From the NCBI GenBank assembly GCA_012521995.1, contig JAAYLH010000105.1, positions 1 through 64,000 of the forward strand: a stretch of 64,000 nt of DNA. The letters are read 5' to 3'. A program made the position numbers and the translations under genes. This document shows, piece by piece, positions 34,933-42,170 of the stretch. The stretch's first letter is position 1. Each line of letters opens with the position of its first letter. The DNA is from Bacteroidales bacterium. GTDB taxonomy: Bacteria > Bacteroidota > Bacteroidia > Bacteroidales > UBA7960. The notes under the pieces were generated by a model, which saw only the letters and a list, made by a program, of their open reading frames with translations, ran no database searches and was not told where the DNA came from.

Positions 34933-35328
34933 ATGGCATCCATATTTTCCAAAATCGTTGCAGGCGAGATTCCCTGCTATAAGGTGGCCGAAGACGATCG
35001 CTACCTGGCATTTCTCGACATCAACCCCCTTGCTAAGGGCCATACCCTGGTCATCCCAAAAAAGGAAACCGATAATATCTTCGATATTGAAGATGAGGAA
35101 TACCAGGGCTTGTTTCTTTTTGCAAAAAAAGTGGCCCGTTCTTTGAAAAAGTGCATACAGTGTGAGAAGATCGGGGTGGCGGTAATTGGCCTTGAGGTGG
35201 CCCATGCCCACATTCACCTGGTACCCATCAATGGGATTTACGACATTGATTTCAGAAAGCCGAAGCTGAAACTCACCCCGGAAGAATATAAGATGATCGC
35301 TGAGCGCATTGCAGCGCGGATAGAATAA
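34933..35328 (+). CDS. HIT-family hydrolase (histidine triad)
   Basis: 131 aa. 'SIFSKIVAGEIPCYKVAEDD' is the classic N-terminus and 'VAHAHIHLVPI' the histidine triad (HxHxH) with the central nucleophilic His. Most likely an HinT-like purine nucleoside phosphoramidase or Ap4A-type hydrolase. The start at 34933 is chosen because the track start (34867) lies in the greA terminator. Only 3 bases separate its stop from the convergent ruvC stop. Confidence 0.92.
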   Translation: MASIFSKIVAGEIPCYKVAEDDRYLAFLDINPLAKGHTLVIPKKETDNIFDIEDEEYQGLFLFAKKVARSLKKCIQCEKIGVAVIGLEVAHAHIHLVPINGIYDIDFRKPKLKLTPEEYKMIAERIAARIE

Positions 35329-35331
35329 GTC

Positions 35332-35901
35332 TTATTTGCTGACACGCTTGGGGTTCTCGGCAATGAAGGCTTTCCATCCCGTAAGGGTGGTTTTGCCGGC
35401 AGGTGCATCGGCCTTTTTCTGGAAGAAATGGCACATGGCCACCGCCAGGGCATCGGTTGTGTCAAAGTTTTTCGGAAGCTCGCTGATGGTCAGAATGTGC
35501 TGTATCATGGCTGCTACCTGTTCTTTTGAAGCGCTACCCTTTCCTGTGATCGACTGCTTGACCTTGCGGGGAGAATACTCGAAGACCGGGATATCGCGAA
35601 ACAAAGCAGCGGCAATAGCTACGCCCTGTGCACGGCCAAGTTTCAGCATCGACTGAACGTTCTTGCCAAAGAAAGGCGCTTCTATGGCAAACTCGTCGGG
35701 TTTATAATGATCAATGTTGCGCAGGACGGTTTCAAATATTTTTTTTAGCTTTAAGGGATGATTCGTCAGTTTATCCAATTTCAACACATCCATAGCAATG
35801 ACCTCGGCCTTGTTCTTTTTAATGCCGATCACCCCCACACCCATGTTGTTGGTGCCAGGGTCAATGCCTATAATGATCCTTTCGTAATCCAATGATGTCA
35901 T
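35332..35901 (-). CDS. ruvC: Holliday junction endonuclease RuvC
   Basis: 189 aa. RNase H-like fold with the first catalytic Asp in 'IIIGIDPGTNNMGVGVIG', the Glu in 'DEFAIEAPFFGKNVQSMLKL', and further acidic residues in 'TDALAVAMCHF'. It resolves Holliday junctions with RuvAB. The ATG at 35899-35901 is used; the track's extra 39 N-terminal residues read antisense through the flippase-like gene. The start overlaps the divergent gene's start region by 10 bases. Confidence 0.95.
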   Translation of the reverse strand: MTSLDYERIIIGIDPGTNNMGVGVIGIKKNKAEVIAMDVLKLDKLTNHPLKLKKIFETVLRNIDHYKPDEFAIEAPFFGKNVQSMLKLGRAQGVAIAAALFRDIPVFEYSPRKVKQSITGKGSASKEQVAAMIQHILTISELPKNFDTTDALAVAMCHFFQKKADAPAGKTTLTGWKAFIAENPKRVSK

Positions 35902-36929
35902 TGTTAAATCAAAACGCCCCGCAGGAGGGTAGGGCAAAAGTACTGAAAATATTTTGGGTGGTGATTCGCTATGTTGTGCCCCTGGCAGCCATTTTCTATG
36001 TTGTTTTTTCCCTGGCACGTATTCCCTCTGATCAGCTGTCCTTTTGGAGGGCTTCCCTTGACTGGTCGTTTCGTGCTTTTTTTCTAATCTTTCTGGTCCT
36101 GCTGCTTACCTTTCTTAACTGGTTGTTGGAGGCGATGAAGTGGCGCAGGCTGGCCCGGCGCTTCGAGCAGGTAAGCCTCAAGCGGGCCTATGCAGGGGTA
36201 TTGTATGGCATTAGCCTGGGGATGGTTACCCCCCGCCGGGCAGGCGAGTTCGCGGGAAGGGTGGTGGTGTTGCGTCCCGAAAACCAGGTACAGGGCATGG
36301 TCATCAATACAGCCGGGAGCTTCACCCAGTTCTTGGTTACCCTGCTGCTCGGCCATGTTGGAGTAGCCCTTGCTGTTTTAGGGAAAGCCGCATCTTTTGA
36401 GGCATCACGTGAGGGGCAGCTGCTGCTGTTTTCGGGAATTGCCTTGGTGCTCTCAGCCTTGCTCGTGCTTTATGCCAAGCGCATCCTGGGATGGCTCGGG
36501 CAAAAGCCCTGGTTTCCGCAGCGCCTGAAGATTGTGGAGGTGATTATGACCCTGACCCATAAGGAAATGGCATCCCTGTTTTCGCTGAGTATATTGCGCT
36601 ATGTTATTTTTATTACCCAGTTCCATTTGTTGCTCTGGCTCCTGGGGGTTCAACTGAGGTTTTACGAGACTTTTATGGTGCTGAGCATTATTTACCTGAT
36701 TATGGTGGGCATTCCTGTTTCGGGGCTGGCCGAAGCAGGCATCAGAGGCTCTGTGGCCCTGCTGGTGTTTACCCTTTACCTTGGCGATAAGCTGGAAGGA
36801 ATGCCAGCCGTTGATTTGACAATCGTTTCGGCTACTCTCTTGTTGTGGCTGTTCAATCTTGCCCTTCCCGGGCTCCTGGGCGCAGGTCTCTCCCTGGGTG
36901 GTAAGTTAAAGCCTGTTGAAAAATCCTGA
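35892..36929 (+). CDS. Flippase-like/lysylphosphatidylglycerol synthase-like membrane protein (UPF0104)
   Basis: 345 aa with about eight membrane segments. 'RRLARRFEQVSLKRAYAGVL' then YGISLGMVTPRRAGEFAGR is the conserved loop of the UPF0104/AglD/MprF-N family, where 'P-RAGE' is invariant. These proteins move lipid-linked or amino-acylated lipids across membranes. There is no C-terminal synthase domain, so it cannot make lysyl-PG itself. It overlaps the next gene's TTG candidate but not its ATG; it and the GT2 gene are 4 bases apart, suggesting a glycolipid synthesis and flipping pair. Confidence 0.8.
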   Translation: MMSLLNQNAPQEGRAKVLKIFWVVIRYVVPLAAIFYVVFSLARIPSDQLSFWRASLDWSFRAFFLIFLVLLLTFLNWLLEAMKWRRLARRFEQVSLKRAYAGVLYGISLGMVTPRRAGEFAGRVVVLRPENQVQGMVINTAGSFTQFLVTLLLGHVGVALAVLGKAASFEASREGQLLLFSGIALVLSALLVLYAKRILGWLGQKPWFPQRLKIVEVIMTLTHKEMASLFSLSILRYVIFITQFHLLLWLLGVQLRFYETFMVLSIIYLIMVGIPVSGLAEAGIRGSVALLVFTLYLGDKLEGMPAVDLTIVSATLLLWLFNLALPGLLGAGLSLGGKLKPVEKS

Positions 36930-36933
36930 TGCC

Positions 36934-38055
36934 ATGGCCATGACCCTTATCTTAATCTTAATTGCCTTGCTATACGCAATTCTAATCCTGGCCTTTACTG
37001 CGGGATGGGTGAGGCTGCCGGTATTCTGGCATAAAACCGACAGCACCACCCACTTTTCAGTTATCATCCCAGCCCGAAATGAGGAGCGGTACATCATGCA
37101 GTTGCTCATCCTGTTGCGCAAACAGAGCTACCCTAAGGATCAGTTCGAGGTTATCCTGGTGGACGACCACTCTACGGATGCCACTGCAGGCATTGTGGAG
37201 CGAAAAATCAAATCGGGATTCTTCTCCAATGTACATTTGATCAGGGCGGTGGATGAGGACCTGGTACCGGGCAAAAAGAACGCTTTGTCATCAGGCATCG
37301 CCCGGGCAAGCTACGATTGGATCGTGACAGTAGATGCCGATTGCATTATTGGGAGCCACTGGCTGGAAAGCCTGGCAGGATTTATTGAGCAGGAAGGGCC
37401 GGCTATGGTCATCGGCCCGGTAGCCATCGCCCCGGGCAAAACACTGTTCTCGCAAATGCAGGCCCTTGAATTTATGAGCCTTACAGGAAGTACTGCAGGA
37501 GCTGCTGCCCTTGGAAGGCCCATCATGTGCAACGGCGCCAACCTGGCTTTCCGCAAAGATTGTTTTGAAAAGGTATGTGGGTATAGCGGCAACGAACACC
37601 TGGCTTCAGGCGATGATGTATTCCTGCTCCATAAATTCAAGCAACTGAAAGGGAACAGGATTGCTTTCCTGAAAAGCCATGGGGCCATTGTTTACACCCG
37701 TGGGCTTATTTCTCTTAAGGAATTCTTTCGTCAGCGGGGCCGATGGGTAGGAAAGGCCGGTGGATACAAGGATGGATTTACGCTGCTCACAGGGGGTGTG
37801 GTGGCCTTGATCAACCTGGGGATCGTGCTGGGCCTGGGTGCAGGGCTTTTCATTTCGCAAAAGCTTCTGCTTAGCGCACTCCTGCTGCTGGTGTTCAAGG
37901 CATTGGTAGATTTTCCCCTGCTGCTGAGCGTTTCGGGATTTTACCAAAGGCGGGTCCTGATGTGGCTGTTTCCTGCCCTTACCCTGGTATACCCATTCTA
38001 TGTGGTGGCTTCCCTGTTCTCAGGATTTGTACTTAAACCCCGCTGGAAATCCTGA
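36934..38055 (+). CDS. Family 2 glycosyltransferase, membrane-bound
   Basis: 373 aa from ATG 36934 (the track's TTG at 36916 is within the upstream stop region). One N-terminal membrane segment ('LILILIALLYAILILAF'), then the GT-A core: 'FSVIIPARNEERYIMQLLIL', 'EVILVDDHSTDATAGIVE' (first Asp pair), 'DWIVTVDADCIIGSHWLESL' (DxD) and 'FFRQRGRWVGKAGGYKDG' (the QxxRW motif of processive enzymes). Three membrane segments end the protein. A processive or lipid-glycosylating enzyme acting at the inner membrane; substrate unknown. Confidence 0.88.
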   Translation: MAMTLILILIALLYAILILAFTAGWVRLPVFWHKTDSTTHFSVIIPARNEERYIMQLLILLRKQSYPKDQFEVILVDDHSTDATAGIVERKIKSGFFSNVHLIRAVDEDLVPGKKNALSSGIARASYDWIVTVDADCIIGSHWLESLAGFIEQEGPAMVIGPVAIAPGKTLFSQMQALEFMSLTGSTAGAAALGRPIMCNGANLAFRKDCFEKVCGYSGNEHLASGDDVFLLHKFKQLKGNRIAFLKSHGAIVYTRGLISLKEFFRQRGRWVGKAGGYKDGFTLLTGGVVALINLGIVLGLGAGLFISQKLLLSALLLLVFKALVDFPLLLSVSGFYQRRVLMWLFPALTLVYPFYVVASLFSGFVLKPRWKS

Positions 38056-38071
38056 TGGTAAACCCATCTGC

Positions 38072-39832
38072 TTACTTCTGCTTTTCTTGTGCAGGAGGTG
38101 TAAAAATTTGGATCTCCACTTTGCGCTCCTTCTCGCTGAAGACTTCGGACGCAAACTGGTCGCCCAGGGCTTCAATGCTTATCCGTTCAGGGTCAATGCC
38201 ATAACCTTCAAGACATTCGCGTATAACCACTGCACGCTGCCCCGACAGGATCATATTGTATACCGGGTCGCCGCTTTTATCGGCATGCCCCGAGATTTTA
38301 CACAACAGGGCAGGATGGGCTTCAAGGTCCTTGGCCACCAGATGCAAAATATCCTGGTGGGCCTCCTGAAGGCTGGCACTGTTGAAGGGGAAAGTCAGCA
38401 CAATGGGATAACGGTTTTCAAGGCTGTCGGGAACCGTTACGGGGGATGTAACCACCGGCAAGGGTTCTGGTACTTGTATCGCCTCTTCTGCCTGGGTTGT
38501 TTCCGCCTCCTCAGTTATTATTTTTTGGGCTTCTGTAGGTTCCTGTTCTGCTTTTTTCCCCTCCGCCGGTTCTTCGCGGGCTTCTTCAGGCCTGGCTTCA
38601 TTCTCAGCTTTTTCAATCGTCTCAGGTATTTCTTCCTCAACCTCCCCTTCAACGATTACAGTTTCAACGACTGCTTCCGTTTCTTTCAATTCCTCAACTG
38701 CTTCAACCGCTTCCGTTTCCTCAATTTTTTCAGCGACCTCCTGCAAGGTTTCTTCTGATGTTTCTTCGGCGACCTCTTCGGCGATTTCTTCAGTTAGGCC
38801 TTCTTTTGTCTCTTCCGGGCCTTTTTCCCGGATGGTCTCCGCTTCAGTTTCTTCAATGGTTTCAACCCCTTCTTCCTCGACTTCTTCTTCAGGGGCTTTT
38901 GCTTCAATACTTTCTTGTGCTTCTTCAGGCTCCACTTCTAAGGCCCCTTCTTCACTAAAAGCCTCTTCCTTTTTCTCCACCGCTGGTTGCCCAAACATAT
39001 GGGGAGAAATATTGATGATGACTGCTTCGCCTCTTTTTACGCTGATCTGAATTAAGGAATCCGTTCTGATGATCTCAATTTGGGATTCTTTCGGAAGGGT
39101 ATCCTGCTCCAAAACAACAATTGTTTCTTCTATTATGACCTTAGGCTGAGTAAGGGAGTGGGGCGGGTCTTCAGCAACCGCTTGCAGGCTTGTTTCTGGA
39201 AGAACAGAGGTCTCCCGCGGGATAGGGAAGAAGGATCCAGCGTTGAAGGCAGGTCCCCTGTATTTGATTTTACGTGCCCCGAAATGATAGGAGAAGCCTG
39301 CTTTCCACTGTTGATAAAAAGCCAGGTCCGACCATTTATTCCCTTGGTTGTAATCCAATGGGAAATAAAAGCCAAAGCTCAGACGAGCCGAGAATCGGTG
39401 GCTGAGGCGAAACTTAAGGCCATGGGTTGTGCCGGCAGCAAAGTCGTGGTGAATTTCTCCGTTGAGGCGCTTCTCTCCGCTAAGATAGCCTGCCTCAAGG
39501 GTATGGTAAGGCGCCAGGAAAACACGCTCACCCAGCAGCCAGCCGTTATCCCACCTGAAGCCAAACGAAAGGCCAGCGTATCCGGCGTTCTTCAGAATTC
39601 CGCCCATAGGTCGCCCGGTGAAAAGACTGAGGCCAGTGCTGAAACTGCGATTCAGCGTACGTTCAATGTGCAGACCAAACGCAGCATGTTTCAGGTCTTC
39701 CGGAAAACTGAATTGATCCTCAAAAACAAAGGATCCGCCCTCAGTCGTCAATTTCCAGTTAAAAATGTCTGTCTGGGCCCTCAAGGAACCCATACTAAAA
39801 ATCAGGATCAGCAGTATGAAAAATTTATTCAT
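38072..39832 (-). CDS. OmpA-family outer-membrane protein with a long acidic linker
   Basis: 586 aa. Signal peptide 'FFILLILIFSMGSLRAQ'. Residues about 20-205 form an alternating-strand barrel-like part ('AGLSFGFRWDNGWLLGER', 'ARLSFGFYFPLDYNQGNK'). Residues about 285-450 are an acidic linker packed with Glu/Ala/Val/Thr ('EEEVEEEGVETIEETEAETI' and similar). The C-terminal OmpA domain has 'VLTFPFNSASLQEAH', 'KISGHADKSGDPVYNMILSG' and 'ERISIEALGDQFASEVFSEK', the peptidoglycan-binding Asp and Arg region. Likely tethers the outer membrane to peptidoglycan. The ORF 38000-38758 (+) and 38758-38958 (+) are antisense shadows of the Glu-rich part. Confidence 0.85.
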   Translation of the reverse strand: MNKFFILLILIFSMGSLRAQTDIFNWKLTTEGGSFVFEDQFSFPEDLKHAAFGLHIERTLNRSFSTGLSLFTGRPMGGILKNAGYAGLSFGFRWDNGWLLGERVFLAPYHTLEAGYLSGEKRLNGEIHHDFAAGTTHGLKFRLSHRFSARLSFGFYFPLDYNQGNKWSDLAFYQQWKAGFSYHFGARKIKYRGPAFNAGSFFPIPRETSVLPETSLQAVAEDPPHSLTQPKVIIEETIVVLEQDTLPKESQIEIIRTDSLIQISVKRGEAVIINISPHMFGQPAVEKKEEAFSEEGALEVEPEEAQESIEAKAPEEEVEEEGVETIEETEAETIREKGPEETKEGLTEEIAEEVAEETSEETLQEVAEKIEETEAVEAVEELKETEAVVETVIVEGEVEEEIPETIEKAENEARPEEAREEPAEGKKAEQEPTEAQKIITEEAETTQAEEAIQVPEPLPVVTSPVTVPDSLENRYPIVLTFPFNSASLQEAHQDILHLVAKDLEAHPALLCKISGHADKSGDPVYNMILSGQRAVVIRECLEGYGIDPERISIEALGDQFASEVFSEKERKVEIQIFTPPAQEKQK

Positions 39833-39918
39833 GTTCTGGGATTTTTTGCCTGTTCATAAATCGGTTTCAACGGCCACTGCAAGGGTGTAATTTGCCCTGA
39901 AGGCCTGGAAAACTTGCA

Positions 39919-41079
39919 TTAACGGCTTAAACCCAGCCAAAGATTGAGTTCAATGCTAAGCCCAACAAAGGGCCTGATGTAAATATTGCTTTTGTCGCTT
40001 TGGTTTTCCTCCTGCAAAACGGTCATCCCAGCATTAAATCTTAAGAAATAGGCCGTTTTATATCCATAGGCCACATAAATGGGCCTTCCGACCAGAGGTC
40101 CGGTGATTTCCTTGCTGTCGCCGAAATCAAAATTGTTGAGAAAAACCCCTGCCGAAACCGAACTGTTGCTGCGGAACTTGCGGTGCAGGGCAGGGTTCCC
40201 CAGAGGGAATGACACCCCTGCATAAGGTGCGCTGTCATAGGAGAGGTCATTAAATCCGCCCTCATTGTAAATGCCGCCATAGCCAAAATTAATGGGCAGT
40301 GTTCTTCGTGTTTTTTCGGTAGGATAGTTCGGAATGACCCTCGAATCGGCCAGCACCAGGAATTGAAAACCAAGGTATTGGTTCACTTCCTGCATGCACA
40401 TTTGCTTGAGGTCCTCCAGGTTTTGCTGGAAAAAGGTGATCTTCAGGGCTTGTTCATCGGCATCCTTACTGCCCAGGATGTTAAACCGCGCCTTGCGAAG
40501 ACTTAAGTCATTGATTTGATGAAGTTTGTTGTATATCAAGTCGGAGAAGCCCGGGAAGGCAATGCCTGTGCGGTTCCGGTATAAGCCAAGTCCCTTTTCA
40601 ACGATTTGATCCAGTTCCTGCCGCATTAGCCGGGGATGCTTCGACAGGGAAACACTGTTGCGATCAGAACGGACCGACATATTCAGGTAGGAAGCAAGGG
40701 CTTCACCGATCATAATTTTCAGTTGCTCAATCTCGGTGGGGGCAGCAGGCCTGAAATAATTGACGCGCAGGGTATATTCATTATTGCCCTTCAGGATATA
40801 GTTGACGGGGATTGAAAAGCTCCCTTCCTGAATTCCCGATGCTTTGCGGAAATCAGACCTATACAAGGGTTTTCTGTCCAGGTCATTGCTCCCGTATAGC
40901 TCCAGTTCTACCATTTCTATGCTCGCAGGCATAGAACCATTGAGCATCCATTGGCTTTCGGCGGGCAAGGGCTGGTTCTCACCCAACCAGTTTTTCTCGT
41001 AACTATACTGTACACTCTTATACTGGGCGTTAAGGGTTAATACAGGAAAGAGGAGCAGGAATGTAAATTTTTTCAGCAT
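39919..41079 (-). CDS. Secreted/outer-membrane protein of unknown function
   Basis: 386 aa. Signal peptide 'FTFLLLFPVLTLNAQ'. The middle has no recognised family; it includes a long helical section ('LRKARFNILGSKDADEQALK', 'DLKQMCMQEVNQYLGFQFLV') and the last 120 residues alternate aromatic and small residues, ending 'RPFVGLSIELNLWLGLSR', compatible with a small outer-membrane barrel. It shares strand with the OmpA-type gene 86 bases downstream; a functional link is possible but unproven. Confidence 0.65.
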   Translation of the reverse strand: MLKKFTFLLLFPVLTLNAQYKSVQYSYEKNWLGENQPLPAESQWMLNGSMPASIEMVELELYGSNDLDRKPLYRSDFRKASGIQEGSFSIPVNYILKGNNEYTLRVNYFRPAAPTEIEQLKIMIGEALASYLNMSVRSDRNSVSLSKHPRLMRQELDQIVEKGLGLYRNRTGIAFPGFSDLIYNKLHQINDLSLRKARFNILGSKDADEQALKITFFQQNLEDLKQMCMQEVNQYLGFQFLVLADSRVIPNYPTEKTRRTLPINFGYGGIYNEGGFNDLSYDSAPYAGVSFPLGNPALHRKFRSNSSVSAGVFLNNFDFGDSKEITGPLVGRPIYVAYGYKTAYFLRFNAGMTVLQEENQSDKSNIYIRPFVGLSIELNLWLGLSR

Positions 41080-41406
41080 TGTTTTTGAAAATTAAAATTG
41101 AGTGTATTGTTCGACTTTAATAATAAGCTGTCCTGTAATGGTCTCTAAGCATTAAAAGATAGGATAAAGTTAATAATAAAAGCATGGATATGCACTAATT
41201 ATTTTACCGTAGCACCAGGAAAGCTGAAAAAAAAGCCCGGAAAATCCTTAAAGGATTTCCTGGCTTTGGTTGTGATCATCTATGGTCTGAATTATTATCA
41301 GGCCTGCAAAGGGGAAGGTCCAGGCACAAGGCAGCAGGCCTGCCTTAGCAGGAGGGCGCCCAGGTTGAAGGCTCCTGCTTGTCTCCCTTCCCTTTACAGG
41401 GAAGAA
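41080..41406. other. Gene-free region between two minus-strand genes
   Basis: No gene. It contains the terminator listed separately and, from about 41300 to 41400, GC-rich partly repeated sequence ('aggcctgcaaagg' and 'aggcctgcc') without an obvious fold. Confidence 0.4.
41226..41267 (-). terminator. Terminator downstream of the HMA-protein gene
   Basis: Minus strand 'aagccaggaaatcctt' pairs with 'aaggattttccgggctt' (small mismatches), followed by T8. It lies about 140 bases past the stop of the HMA gene, so the transcript would have a long 3' end. Confidence 0.65.
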
Positions 41407-41979
41407 TTATTCCAGTTTTCCTGTGACGGTATAGCCTGCAGCCATAATAGCCCCAACGATCAGGTCCTCGTTAACCTTGGTCTTGTCGTACACTACCTGC
41501 GTCTGGGCTGCCTGCCAGTCAGCATTTACGGTCTGTACCCCATCGAGCTCCGAAACCCGGTTGATGATGGCGTTTTCACAACCTGTGCAGGTCATCCCTT
41601 CTATCAGAAAAACAGTCTCTATGCGGTTCTGTGGGGCAATATCAGTGGCCTCTGAAGCGGCGGGAGCCTTGTCTCCAAGGTTGTTAACCAACCAGGGCAT
41701 GGCCAGAAGTACTATTGCAAAAACCGTGACGATGCCAAGGGTAGTTACCGAGTTTAATCCTCCCGTTTGCCGCCGGCCGCTCTTACGCTGACGCTTCATC
41801 GCCTTGATCCCCTGGTACCAGAGCACCGCAAGCAGAAGTAAGACCAATATCACCACAAAAGGCCAAAATGACACGATCTTGTCAAGGGCCCCCGTTTCTT
41901 TTCCTGCAGCTTGCCCGAAGCTTAAACCGCTGGTTAAAAGAAAACTGAAAAACAAACTGATTCTTGAGCATTTCTTCAT
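41407..41979 (-). CDS. Membrane protein with C-terminal heavy-metal-associated (HMA) domain
   Basis: 190 aa from the ATG at 41977-41979. Signal peptide or first segment 'ISLFFSFLLTSGLSFGQ', then membrane segments around 'FWPFVVILVLLLLAVLWYQG' and 'LGIVTVFAIVLLAMPWLV', then an HMA domain with 'IEGMTCTGCENAIINRVSEL' (GMTCxxC) that binds Cu(I)-type metal. The layout resembles MerT-MerP fusions, but the Cys pair in the first MerT helix is missing, so mercury transport is unlikely. A copper-carrier role fits the divergent three-cupredoxin oxidase. The track's start (42090) adds 37 residues through the intergenic operator. Confidence 0.78.
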   Translation of the reverse strand: MKKCSRISLFFSFLLTSGLSFGQAAGKETGALDKIVSFWPFVVILVLLLLAVLWYQGIKAMKRQRKSGRRQTGGLNSVTTLGIVTVFAIVLLAMPWLVNNLGDKAPAASEATDIAPQNRIETVFLIEGMTCTGCENAIINRVSELDGVQTVNADWQAAQTQVVYDKTKVNEDLIVGAIMAAGYTVTGKLE

Positions 41980-42079
41980 GACATGATTTTTTTTTGTAAA
42001 TATAGGGTGAATTAAAGAATCTGCTAATTGGCCTGGTATGAAAAAAGAGAAAGTTTCTTTATTAAAAGTAAAAAATAAA

Positions 42080-42097
42080 TAGGTAAACAATTACCTA
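42080..42097. promoter_or_regulatory. 18-bp palindrome in the HMA/NirK-like divergent region
   Basis: 'taggtaaacaattaccta': 7-bp inverted arms around a 4-base centre. It is about 100 bases upstream of the HMA gene start and about 75 upstream of the oxidase start, a good place for a shared operator, presumably metal- or oxygen-responsive. Confidence 0.55.
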
Positions 42098-42170
42098 AAT
42101 AATTAAAAAATCATTAACTTTAATATAGGCGATTTAAACTCAGGTTCTTAACCCCAAAAAATCACGTGCT

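Noticed and set aside
39080-39859. 259-aa plus ORF opposite the OmpA-type gene
   Set aside because: Shadow of the barrel part; the plus strand has no promoter or family match here.
41407-41979. Mercury transporter MerT-MerP fusion
   Set aside because: The Cys pair in the first MerT helix is absent; only the HMA domain matches.
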